From: Kineosporia sp. R_H_3
Lineage (GTDB): Bacteria; Actinomycetota; Actinomycetes; Actinomycetales; Kineosporiaceae
Length of the DNA stretch: 64,000 nt
NCBI RefSeq assembly: GCF_002198675.1
Contig: NZ_MWLL01000178.1
Span: 62,001 to 126,000 of the forward strand
Direction of reading: 5' to 3'
Positions 9,635 to 17,979 of this stretch are shown one piece after another. The notes below the pieces were generated by a model. The model ran no database searches. It had not been told where the DNA came from and was given only the letters and a program-made list of their open reading frames with translations. The translations under genes and the position numbers were made by a program. Numbering within the stretch: position 1 is the first letter of the stretch; the number at the start of each line of letters is the position of its first letter.

Positions 9635-10440
9635 GCGACGAGCGACCTGACGCAGGGACCTCCACGGCGCGGCGCAGCGCGTCCCGCGAGGAGCAGATCA
9701 CCGACGCCTTCGTCGCCATCGCCGACACGTTGGTCGCCGGGTTCGACGTCGCCGACTACATGGACGCGCTCGCCACCAGGTGCCGCGACCTGCTGCACGT
9801 CGACGCCGTCGGGCTGCTCCTCGCCGATGTCTACGGCCGTCCGCAGGTGGCCGCGACGTCCAGCCACCGGGCACAGCTGCTCGAGGTCTTCGAGATCCAG
9901 TCCGACACCGGGCCCTGCGTGGAGTGCCTGCGCACCGGGGCGACGATCGCCGAGGTCGACGCCGAGGGGACCGACCCGGCCGGGACCGGCCGCTGGCCCG
10001 AGTTCACCCGGCTGCGGCGCGAGCACGGGTTCGGGTCGGTGTACGCCGTCCCGATGCGGCTGCGCGACGACGTGATCGGGGCCCTGAACCTGTTCCGCAC
10101 CAGCCCGACCGCGCTCGACCCGATGGACCTGCGCCTCGCCCGGGGGATGGCCGACCTCGCGGCCATCGGTCTGATCCAGGAACGCGCCATCCACGACAGC
10201 CGTGCCCTGGCCGCCCAGCTGCAGACCGCGCTGAACACCCGGATCCGGATCGAGCAGGCCAAGGGCGTCCTCGCCGAGCGTCTCGGGCTGGAGATGGACG
10301 ACGCGTTCGAGGCGATCCGACGCTACGCCCGCGCCCACCACCTGCGCCTCGCGGACGTCACCGAGCAGATCCTCACCAGCACGCTGCAGGCGCCGATGCC
10401 CGGCCCTCCGGCGCCGGGCCCTGCGGAGCCGACGCCTTAG
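9631..10440 (+). CDS. GAF-ANTAR domain protein 2
   Basis: The product has 269 residues. A GAF domain (about 25-185; DTGPCVECLRTG) is followed by a classical ANTAR domain (RIRIEQAKGVLAERLG, then AFEAIRRYARAHHLRLADV). The ATG overlaps the stop of the first GAF-ANTAR gene, so the two are translationally coupled. The ANTAR part here is closer to the consensus than in the upstream paralogue, which suggests divided roles. Likely a cytoplasmic sensor and RNA-binding antiterminator. Confidence 0.9.
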   Translation: MSDERPDAGTSTARRSASREEQITDAFVAIADTLVAGFDVADYMDALATRCRDLLHVDAVGLLLADVYGRPQVAATSSHRAQLLEVFEIQSDTGPCVECLRTGATIAEVDAEGTDPAGTGRWPEFTRLRREHGFGSVYAVPMRLRDDVIGALNLFRTSPTALDPMDLRLARGMADLAAIGLIQERAIHDSRALAAQLQTALNTRIRIEQAKGVLAERLGLEMDDAFEAIRRYARAHHLRLADVTEQILTSTLQAPMPGPPAPGPAEPTP

Positions 10441-10837
10441 CGGGCCGGGCTTCCCGCCCGGGGCGGACGGGTCCTCGGTCCGATGGACGGCGTCCGTCGC
10501 CGGCGCGTAAGGTCGACACAGGTGCAGGACGCGCGCGTCCCGGCACCTTCCCCGGAGCCCAGATCACGCTCCGACCCTCGACCTCCCCCGGCTGAGCCGT
10601 CCGCGCTGTCGCGCGCCCTCCCGGGTGCTGGTCGACCACGACCGCCGCCGGCAGCGACGCGGGGCCGCCCCCCATGCCCGCTCGCTGCCGGCGGCCCTGT
10701 CCCCCGCCACCCCGGTGGTCCGGCGCCGGTGCGCTCCGCCGGTGCCGGCGTGCGCACGTCCAAGGTCCCCGCCCGGGCGGCCCGCCGAGACCGACGATGA
10801 GTGGTGAGGTCGGCCGCCGGGACGGGAGGGCCGGATC
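10441..10837 (+). other. Intergenic region without a supported gene
   Basis: This is 397 bases of very GC-rich sequence. Open frames on both strands give only Arg/Pro-rich translations with no recognisable domain. A short hairpin (CCGGGC, loop TTCCC, GCCCGG at 10445-10461) follows the GAF-ANTAR stop but has no T-tract. A possible -10 box, TAAGGT, lies near 10508. The right end carries the GGGAGG-type ribosome site of the next gene. Confidence 0.5.
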
Positions 10838-11182
10838 ATGACGTGGGACCTGGGCCTGCGAGGTGCGGGACTGCTGCTTCTCCTGTCGGGGGCGTTCGGC
10901 GTCGCCACGCACCTGGTGTGGGGCCGCCCGGCCCCGCGGTACCTGTGGTCGGCCGCCTGGGCGGCGTACGCCGTTCTCGGTGCGCTCGTCAGCGAGTGGT
11001 GGTTCGGCTGGGCGACCAAGGAGGATCTCCAGCCGAACGTCGACGGCCTCTCGGTCGACGAGACGCTCCTGCTCGGGGGCGTCGTGCCGTTCGCGGTCGT
11101 CGCGCTCGTCCGCGTGGTGGTGCGGCGCCGGTCCCGGACCGCGTCCACCGACCGCGGTCGCGCCGGCGGTCGACGCGCCTGA
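10838..11182 (+). CDS. Small three-helix membrane protein, unknown function
   Basis: The product has 114 residues with three hydrophobic segments (about 7-25, 34-54 and 78-97) and an Arg-rich cytoplasmic tail. A good ribosome site (GGGAGG) precedes the ATG. I do not recognise the family. It stands alone, convergent with the next gene. Confidence 0.7.
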   Translation: MTWDLGLRGAGLLLLLSGAFGVATHLVWGRPAPRYLWSAAWAAYAVLGALVSEWWFGWATKEDLQPNVDGLSVDETLLLGGVVPFAVVALVRVVVRRRSRTASTDRGRAGGRRA

Positions 11183-11209
11183 GCGACTGCGCCGTCCGGC
11201 CCCGCCCGG

Positions 11210-11845
11210 TCAGGAGGCGGCGCGCTCGCGGCCCTCGGCGAAGAAGGCCGCCATGGCGGCGACGTCCGGCAGGTCCTCGACGGGGCGCGCCGCTCCGAAC
11301 GGCGCGTTCCAGAAGTCGCCCGTGCGCAGCGTCCAGGGGCCGACGTAGGCGTACGGCGAAGGGTGGTAGCCGTCGCCCGGCGACAGGCCGTAGTTGACCT
11401 GGTCGAGGGTGATGCCCACGTCGAAGTGCTCCGGCCACAGGATCGGCGACGACTCCGGGGCCAGCACCCGCAGCGCGGCGTCCCCGCGGGCCCAGCAGTC
11501 CGCGAGGTGTGCGGCCGCCGCGGCGTCGACGACGACCTCCTCGTCGGGGTCGATGCCCGTGACGTCGGTATAGAGGTCGACGGCGACGCCGACGTCGACC
11601 CCTGCGGCATCGGCGAGGCCGCGGTAGGTCCCCGCGAGCGGGACGCTCCCGCCGTCGAAGCGCAGCGTCGTCCCGTCGACGTGCAGCGGCAGGTGCAGCC
11701 CGCGGAACCCGCCCGGCGCGACGAGCAGCCGGATCGTGTCGAACCGTCGGTGCTGCGGCCCGGCGACGACCATCTCGGCGACGCCGTGCAGCGAGCGGCG
11801 GGTCGTGGCGAGCACGCCCGCGTCGATCTCGGTCCCGGTGCCCAT
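11210..11845 (-). CDS. Conserved hypothetical protein
   Basis: The product has 211 residues and is predicted soluble, with no signal peptide. The C-terminal half holds a distinctive ILWPEHFDVGITLDQVNYG segment and an aromatic-rich YHPSPYAYVGPW segment that look like conserved family motifs, but I cannot name the family. AGGAGG sits just upstream of the ATG. It is divergent from the Rieske-GltS gene across an 85-bp region carrying an inverted repeat, so the two may share control. Confidence 0.7.
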   Translation of the reverse strand: MGTGTEIDAGVLATTRRSLHGVAEMVVAGPQHRRFDTIRLLVAPGGFRGLHLPLHVDGTTLRFDGGSVPLAGTYRGLADAAGVDVGVAVDLYTDVTGIDPDEEVVVDAAAAAHLADCWARGDAALRVLAPESSPILWPEHFDVGITLDQVNYGLSPGDGYHPSPYAYVGPWTLRTGDFWNAPFGAARPVEDLPDVAAMAAFFAEGRERAAS

Positions 11846-11865
11846 GGTGGTCCTCCTGGAGTCGG

Positions 11866-11931
11866 TGTAACGATCATGCCCCTCACGGGGACGTCGACGG
11901 TGTCGTCCTCCGTCGGTCAGGGAGCGTTACA
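11866..11931. promoter_or_regulatory. Inverted repeat TGTAACG...CGTTACA in divergent promoter region
   Basis: TGTAACG at 11866-11872 and CGTTACA at 11925-11931 form a perfect 7-bp inverted repeat. They flank most of the intergenic region between the hypothetical gene and the Rieske-GltS operon, and the right arm abuts the ATG. Symmetric placement suggests paired half-sites for one regulator. This is an inference from two copies only. Confidence 0.35.
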
Positions 11932-13547
11932 TGAAGAGCACCGCGCACGTGCCGATCGCCCGGCTCGCCGATCTGGTGGACGACGTCCCCGCAGGTGCCG
12001 AGGCCGACGGCGTCGAACTGGTCCTCGTGCGCCGCGGCGGCACCGTCCACGTCTTCGAGGGCCGGTGCCCGCACCGGGGGGCGCTGCTCGCCGACGGCCG
12101 GGTGCAGGGGCCCGACCTCGTGTGCGGTGTCCACGGCTGGGACTTCCGCCTCGACACGGGCGTCTCGGCGTACGCGCCCGAGGAGAGCATCCACAAGTTC
12201 ACGGCCTCGGTCGTCGACGGCCGGGTCGTCGTCGACGCCGCCGACCTCGCGGCCTTCCGGGCGGCGCGGCCGGCGCAGCGGCTCGTGCCCACCTACGACC
12301 GGCTCTTCGACGACCCCCACCAGGACACCCCGGAGGAGCCGTACGTCTCGGAGATCCATGCGCTCGCGCGCAACGGGTTGAGCGGACCGCACGGCAAGGT
12401 CGCGGCGATGGGCGTCCCCCGCACCGAGCTGCCCCGGTGGGACGACCTCCAGGTCCTCACCGCCCAGCTGCACCGTTTTCCGCTGCTGGACGACGCACCC
12501 GTCGACACCGCGGTGACGATCGGCCCGGCGGCGGCGCGGCCGCTGCACCTCGACATCCCGGTCTTCGTGTCGGACATGAGCTTCGGCGCGCTCTCCCAGG
12601 AGGCCAAGACGGCGCTCGCCCGCGGGGCGGAGGCGGCCGGGACGGCGATCTGCTCCGGCGAGGGCGGCATGCTGCCCGAGGAGAAGGCCGAGTCGTCCCG
12701 GTACCTCTACGAGCTCGCGTCGGGGCGGTTCGGATGGGACGAGGCGGTGCTCGACCAGGTGCAGGCGCTGCACCTCAAGCTCGGCCAGGGCGCCAAGACC
12801 GGGACCGGCGGCCACCTGCCGGGGAGCAAGGTCGTCGGCCGGATCGCCGACGTCCGCGGCCTCCCGGAGGGCACACCGGCCGTGTCACCGGCCCGGTTCA
12901 CCGACTGGACGACGCTGCTCGACGCCCGGGCTCTCGTCGACCGGGTCCGGGAGCGCTCGGGCGGGATCCCGGTCGGGGTGAAGATGTCCGCCCAGCACGT
13001 CGAGGCGGACCTCGACGCCGCGCTCGACCTCGGTGTCGACTACGTGATCCTCGACGGCAGGGGCGGCGGCACCGGCGCGGCGCCGACGATCTTCCGGGAC
13101 ACGATCAGCGTCCCGACGATGGCCGCGCTCGCGCGCGCCCGGCGGCACCTCGACGTCTCGGGCGCCCGGCACGTCACGCTCGTCGCGACCGGCGGCTTCC
13201 GCCGCCCGGCCGACGTCGTCAAGGCGCTCGCGCTCGGCGCGGACGCCGTCGCCGTCTCGAACATCGCGCTCCAGGCGATCGGCTGCGTCGGCATGCGGGC
13301 CTGCCACACCGACAACTGCCCGGTCGGGATCGCCACCCAGAAGCCGCACCTGCGCGCCCGGCTCCCCGTGCAGCGGGCGGCCGAGCAGCTCACCCGCTAC
13401 CTCGGCGCGATGACCGAGCTCATGGTCGTGCTCGCGCGGGCGTGCGGCCACGACTCGTTGAGCGGCTTCACCCCCAGAGACCTCACCAGCGCCAGACGCG
13501 ACGTCGCCGACCTCGTCGGCGTCTCCTACGCAGGAGTGACCCGATGA
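11931..13547 (+). CDS. Rieske domain fused to FMN-binding glutamate synthase-like domain
   Basis: The product has 538 residues. An N-terminal Rieske [2Fe-2S] domain (CPHRG near 46, CGVHGW near 65) is followed by a GltB-type TIM barrel (about 140-530). The barrel has the GGGTGAAP loop and CVGMRACHTDNCPVGIATQ, whose C-x5-C-x4-C spacing matches the 3Fe-4S ligands of glutamate synthase. The amidotransferase domain of true GltB is absent. This suggests an FMN oxidoreductase fed or drained through the Rieske centre; the substrate is unknown. The stop overlaps the start of a second Rieske fusion (ATGA), so the two probably form one system. GGGAG precedes the start. Confidence 0.85.
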   Translation: MKSTAHVPIARLADLVDDVPAGAEADGVELVLVRRGGTVHVFEGRCPHRGALLADGRVQGPDLVCGVHGWDFRLDTGVSAYAPEESIHKFTASVVDGRVVVDAADLAAFRAARPAQRLVPTYDRLFDDPHQDTPEEPYVSEIHALARNGLSGPHGKVAAMGVPRTELPRWDDLQVLTAQLHRFPLLDDAPVDTAVTIGPAAARPLHLDIPVFVSDMSFGALSQEAKTALARGAEAAGTAICSGEGGMLPEEKAESSRYLYELASGRFGWDEAVLDQVQALHLKLGQGAKTGTGGHLPGSKVVGRIADVRGLPEGTPAVSPARFTDWTTLLDARALVDRVRERSGGIPVGVKMSAQHVEADLDAALDLGVDYVILDGRGGGTGAAPTIFRDTISVPTMAALARARRHLDVSGARHVTLVATGGFRRPADVVKALALGADAVAVSNIALQAIGCVGMRACHTDNCPVGIATQKPHLRARLPVQRAAEQLTRYLGAMTELMVVLARACGHDSLSGFTPRDLTSARRDVADLVGVSYAGVTR

Positions 13548-15496
13548 GCACCGACCCGACCACCGACGACGGCGCCGGCCGCTGGCACCGGCTGGACGCC
13601 GTCCCCGACGAGGGCCGGGTGCAGACCTCGACCGTCGACGGCCGCAGCATCGCGCTGACCCGCTGCCGCGGCCGGGTCGGGGCGCTCGACAACCACTGCC
13701 CGCACCAGGGCGGCCCGCTCGGCGAGGGCTCGATCGAGGGCGGTCTGCTGCGCTGCCCGTGGCACGGCTACGACTACGACCCGCTGACCGGCAGGCCGCC
13801 GGCCGGGTTCTCGGACGCCGTCCCCGCCTTCCCCGTCGACGAGCGGGACGACGGCACGTACGTCTACCTCCCCGAGCCGCCGGCCCCCGCCCGGACCGTC
13901 TCGGACGTCCTCGTCGAGACCCTCGTGGCCTGGGGTGTCGACGTCGTCTTCGGGATGGTCGGGCACTCCAACCTCGGCTTCGCCGACGCGCTGCGGCGCG
14001 CCGAGGAGCGCGGCGACCTGCGGTTCGTCGGCATCCGGCACGAGGGCGCGGCGTCCTTCGCGGCGTCCGCGTACGGCAAGCTCACCGGCCGCCCGGCGGC
14101 CTGCTTCGCGATCGCCGGCCCCGGCTCGACGAACCTGCTCACCGGGCTCTACGACGCGAAGCTGGACGGCGCCCCGGTACTCGCCGTGAGCGGCCAGGTG
14201 CCGTCGAAGGTGCTGGGGCGCGGGGCCTTCCAGGACGTCGACCTGTCGGCGGTGTTCCGCGACGTGGCCCTGTCGACCGTCACCCTCACCAGCGCGTCGA
14301 ACCATGCCGAGCTCGCGGCGACCGCGGTCAAGCGCGCCGTCGACGGCCGCGGCGTGGCCCACCTCGTGCTGCCCGACGAGGTGCAGGACGTGCCGTCCGA
14401 CGCAGCCGCGGGCGAGCCCGACGGCCGGCGCGCGCCGCGCGCCGTCCGGCCCGACCCGGCCGCCCTCGCCGCGGCGGCCGACCTGCTGCGGGCGGCCCGC
14501 CGTCCGGTCCTCGTCGTCGGCCAGGGCGCCCGGGACGCGCACCGCGAGGTGCGGGCGCTCGCCGAGCGGCTGCGCGCCCCCGTGCTCACGACGTTCCGCG
14601 CCAAGGGCCTCCTGCCGGACACCCACCCGCTCGGCGGCGGCGTCCTCGGCCGGTCCGGGACGCCGGTCGCGTCGTGGCTCATGAACGAGGCCGACCTGCT
14701 GCTCGTCGTCGGTGCGTCGTTCTCGAACCACACCGGGATCGCGCCGTACAAGCCGATCGTCCAGATCGACGACACCCCCGCTGCGATCGGCCGCTTCGAC
14801 GCCGTCGCCGTCGGCGTCCTCGGCGATGCGGCGGTCACCGTGGGCGCGCTGGACGAGGCGACCGCGGACGGCGTCGCGGCGCGCGACCAGCGCCCGGACG
14901 TCGAGGCCCGGTGGCGGATCTGGCGGGCGGAGAAGTCCCGGCGGGCGCACGACGACCGCGGGCGCGGTGTGCCGAGCGCCGCCGTGTTCGCGGCGCTGGG
15001 CACGCACTGCCCGGCGGACGCCGTCATCGCCGTGGACGTCGGCAACCACGCCTACTCGTTCGGCCGCTACTTCGAGAGCGCCGGCCAGCCGGTGCTCATG
15101 TCGGGCTACCTCGGCTCGATCGGCTTCGGCTACCCGGCGGCGATGGGTGCGTGGGCCGCGGACCCGGCCCGCACCGTCGTCGCCGTGACCGGTGACGGCG
15201 GCTTCGGCCAGTACCTCGCCGAGCTGACGACGGCGGTGAAGCACGGCATGGGGATCAAGCACGTCCTGCTCGACAACGGCACCCTCGGCAAGATCAGCAA
15301 GGAGCAGCTCGCCGCCGGCCACCCGGTCTGGCAGACCTCGCTCGTCAACCCGGACTTCGCCCGGTACGCCGAGCTCTGCGGCGCGACCGGGATCAGCGTA
15401 CGGAGCACCGACGATCTGGACGACGGGATGCAGCGGCTCTTCGAGACCGAGGGCCCGGCGCTGCTGCACGTGCACTCGGACGGCGACCTCGTGTGA
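13544..15496 (+). CDS. Rieske domain fused to ThDP-dependent pyruvate oxidase/acetolactate synthase-like enzyme
   Basis: The product has 650 residues. A Rieske domain covers about 1-105 (CPHQGG and CPWHGYDYD), followed by a complete ThDP enzyme of the pyruvate oxidase/acetolactate synthase group: Pyr domain with the catalytic Glu in RHEGAAS, central domain, and PP domain with the GDGGFGQ...LLDN cofactor motif. Enzymes of this group decarboxylate 2-oxoacids; pyruvate oxidases pass electrons to quinone or O2. A fused Rieske centre would provide an unusual electron exit. The start is the ATG overlapping the upstream stop. The partner Rieske-GltS protein is the obvious redox partner, by inference. 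Confidence 0.87.
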   Translation: MSTDPTTDDGAGRWHRLDAVPDEGRVQTSTVDGRSIALTRCRGRVGALDNHCPHQGGPLGEGSIEGGLLRCPWHGYDYDPLTGRPPAGFSDAVPAFPVDERDDGTYVYLPEPPAPARTVSDVLVETLVAWGVDVVFGMVGHSNLGFADALRRAEERGDLRFVGIRHEGAASFAASAYGKLTGRPAACFAIAGPGSTNLLTGLYDAKLDGAPVLAVSGQVPSKVLGRGAFQDVDLSAVFRDVALSTVTLTSASNHAELAATAVKRAVDGRGVAHLVLPDEVQDVPSDAAAGEPDGRRAPRAVRPDPAALAAAADLLRAARRPVLVVGQGARDAHREVRALAERLRAPVLTTFRAKGLLPDTHPLGGGVLGRSGTPVASWLMNEADLLLVVGASFSNHTGIAPYKPIVQIDDTPAAIGRFDAVAVGVLGDAAVTVGALDEATADGVAARDQRPDVEARWRIWRAEKSRRAHDDRGRGVPSAAVFAALGTHCPADAVIAVDVGNHAYSFGRYFESAGQPVLMSGYLGSIGFGYPAAMGAWAADPARTVVAVTGDGGFGQYLAELTTAVKHGMGIKHVLLDNGTLGKISKEQLAAGHPVWQTSLVNPDFARYAELCGATGISVRSTDDLDDGMQRLFETEGPALLHVHSDGDLV

Positions 15497-15497
15497 C

Positions 15498-16400
15498 TCA
15501 CTCGCTCCAGACGTAGCTCCCGGCGGGGACGACGAGGACCGGCACAGGCGTGTACCGGAGGATCTTGGTGGCGGTCGACCCGACGAAGACCCGGGCGACC
15601 GCGCCGAGCCGGCTGGACCCGATGACGAGGAGGTCGTGGTCCTCCCAGTCGACGGAGTGCAGCGCGCCCTCCCAGCCGTCCCCCCGGGCGACGAAGGTCC
15701 GGACGTCGTCGATCCCGTGCTCCCGGCAGAGTGCGACGGCCTCGCTCTGGAGGCCGCCGGCCTGCTCGGCCCATTGGGCCGACACCAGTTCCTCGACGTC
15801 CAGCCCCACCTCGGGCGGGTACATCGTGCCCGCACGCGGGACGAACGTGCCGACGTACAGCGGGGCACCGAACCGCCGGGCCAGGTCGCAGGTCGCGGCC
15901 AGCGCCTCGCGGGACCGGGCCGTCCCCGCGTAGGCGCAGGTGAGCGACGCGAACCGCTGACCTGGTTCGGCGTGGTAGCCCCGGGGCGCGAGCAGCACGG
16001 GCACCGGGGACGAGTGCAGCAGCCGGGTGGCGACGCTGCCGGCGAGCAGCGACCCCTGGACGGCGTCCCGGGCCGACCCCACCACGAGGACGTCGGCGCC
16101 GCAGGACTCTGCGGCCTCGATGAGCCCGGCGGCCACCGACGACGACGCGACCCGCAGGAACTCGATCCTGCCCTCGCCGTCGAGGAAGGCCCGGGCAGCG
16201 GCCTCGGCATCGGCGGCCACCTGGTCGAGCCACATCCGGAACTCCGCGTCGGGCTCGCGGGACTCGAGGGTGTCGCGGGAGGTGAAGGGCAGCACCGCCA
16301 CGACGACGAGTTCGCACCCGACGGTGCGCCGCAGGATCGCTGCCAGCTCGAGCGCCTCCGGGGAGTCGCCCGCGGCCCGGTAGGCGATGACGGCCTTCAC
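15498..16400 (-). CDS. Tandem universal stress protein
   Basis: The product has 300 residues with two Usp domains. Each ends in the ATP-binding pattern (GSARDAVQGSLLAGSVATR in the first half, GSSRLGAVARVFVGSTATK in the second). The GTG start overlaps the stop of the upstream permease gene (GTGA), so its translation probably follows that of the transporter. Usp proteins are cytoplasmic nucleotide-binding stress regulators. Pairing with an APC permease suggests control of transport, by inference. Confidence 0.88.
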   Translation of the reverse strand: MKAVIAYRAAGDSPEALELAAILRRTVGCELVVVAVLPFTSRDTLESREPDAEFRMWLDQVAADAEAAARAFLDGEGRIEFLRVASSSVAAGLIEAAESCGADVLVVGSARDAVQGSLLAGSVATRLLHSSPVPVLLAPRGYHAEPGQRFASLTCAYAGTARSREALAATCDLARRFGAPLYVGTFVPRAGTMYPPEVGLDVEELVSAQWAEQAGGLQSEAVALCREHGIDDVRTFVARGDGWEGALHSVDWEDHDLLVIGSSRLGAVARVFVGSTATKILRYTPVPVLVVPAGSYVWSE

Positions 16401-17839
16401 GGTCCGACCTCTTTGCCGGGCGCGAGGACGGAGTGCGTGCGGGCGTAGGCGAAGTACAGGACCAGGGCCAGCAGGATCCAGAGCCCGACCGCGATCCAGG
16501 TCACGGCCGCGATGTTCGTCGCGGCCCACGCGCACGACAGGATCGACAGCACCGGGATGACCGGGCCGAAGGGCAGCTCGAAGCCCTTGCCGCGCAGCTC
16601 CGGCCGGTCCCTGCGCAGGACGATGACGGTCGCCGAGACGACGATGAACGCGGCCAGGGTGCCGATGCTCACCAGGTCGAACAGCTTGTCGATGGGCACG
16701 ACCGCCGCCAGGACCGCGATGAAGCCGCACGTGAAGAGCACGTTCTTGTCGGGCGACAGGCTGCGCGGGCTGACCTCCTTGAACATCTTCGGCAGCATGC
16801 CGTCGCGGCCCATGGCGAAGAGGATGCGGGTCTGGCCGTAGATGGTGATGAGGGTGACGGAGAAGATCGAGATCACCGCGCCGGCGGCGAGCACGAGGGC
16901 CGGCAGCCGGATCCCCGTGACGTCGGTGAGGATCGCTGCCAGACCGGCCTCCTGGCCCTCGAACCGGTCGAGCGGTTGCGCGCCCAGGGCGCCGACCGCG
17001 ACGAGGAAGTAGAACAGGGTCACGAGCCCGACCGCGCCGAAGATGGCGATCGGCAGGCTGCGGTTGGGGTCCTTGACCTCCTCGCCCGCGGTCGAGACCG
17101 CGTCCACCCCGATGTACGTGAAGAAGATCGCCGGGATCGCCGCGCCCACCCCCGCCAGCCCGTAGGGCAGGAACGGCGTCAGGTTCGCGGAGTCGAAGGC
17201 GGTGAACGAGATGGCGATGAACATCGCGAGCACGCCGAGCTTGACCATCACCATGATCGCGTTGGCGCGCGCCGACTCCTTGGCCCCGCGGAGCAGGAGC
17301 AGGCAGCACATGCCGACGAGGACGACGGCCGGCAGGTTGACGATGCCGGGGTCGTCGGCCAGGGCACCGGCGTTCAGGGCGTGCGGGATCTCCCAGCCGA
17401 ACGCGTCGTTGATGAACGAGTCGAAGTACTCGCCCCACCCGACCGATGTTGCGGCGCCGGCGACCCCGTACTCGAGGATCAGCGCCCAGCCGACGAGGTA
17501 GGCGGGGAGCTCACCGAGCGACGCGAACGAGTAGGCGTAGGCGGATCCGGAGACCGGGATCTTGGAGGCCACCTCGGCGTAGCACAGGGCCGTGAGCGAG
17601 ACGATGAGCCCCACGAGCAGGAACGTCAGCAGCACGCCCGGACCGGCCTCAGGGACGGTCACGGCCATGACGAAGAAGATCCCGGTCCCGATCGTCGCCC
17701 CGACGCCGATCATCATGAGGCTGAACATGCTCATGGTGCGTTCGAGCGTGGTGTCGCCGGCCCGCGACCCGAGCATCGCCGCGACGGACTTGCGACGCAG
17801 CAACGACGTGCTGGCGGCCTGTCCGCTACCAGTGTCCAT
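16397..17839 (-). CDS. APC-family amino acid permease (cationic amino acid transporter-like)
   Basis: The product has 480 residues and about 12 membrane helices. It has the APC signature GVGATIGTGIFF in helix 1 and IFFTYIGVDAVSTAGEE near the sixth, as in the CAT group of cationic amino acid transporters. An N-terminal cytoplasmic segment ends LERTMSMFSL. It is expected to import amino acids or polyamines; the substrate is not determined by sequence. It overlaps the universal stress protein gene by 4 bases. Confidence 0.88.
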   Translation of the reverse strand: MDTGSGQAASTSLLRRKSVAAMLGSRAGDTTLERTMSMFSLMMIGVGATIGTGIFFVMAVTVPEAGPGVLLTFLLVGLIVSLTALCYAEVASKIPVSGSAYAYSFASLGELPAYLVGWALILEYGVAGAATSVGWGEYFDSFINDAFGWEIPHALNAGALADDPGIVNLPAVVLVGMCCLLLLRGAKESARANAIMVMVKLGVLAMFIAISFTAFDSANLTPFLPYGLAGVGAAIPAIFFTYIGVDAVSTAGEEVKDPNRSLPIAIFGAVGLVTLFYFLVAVGALGAQPLDRFEGQEAGLAAILTDVTGIRLPALVLAAGAVISIFSVTLITIYGQTRILFAMGRDGMLPKMFKEVSPRSLSPDKNVLFTCGFIAVLAAVVPIDKLFDLVSIGTLAAFIVVSATVIVLRRDRPELRGKGFELPFGPVIPVLSILSCAWAATNIAAVTWIAVGLWILLALVLYFAYARTHSVLAPGKEVGP

Positions 17840-17979
17840 GGGAACCCCCGGTCGGTCAGGACGCTGCGGCCGGCAGGCCGACCCCGGTCACTGTGTCAGC
17901 AGCACGACGTCGTTGGGTAGCCCCTCGTGGATCCGTCCGGGTAGCCTCGGTGCACCCCGTTACCGGCGGAGGTGCTGCG

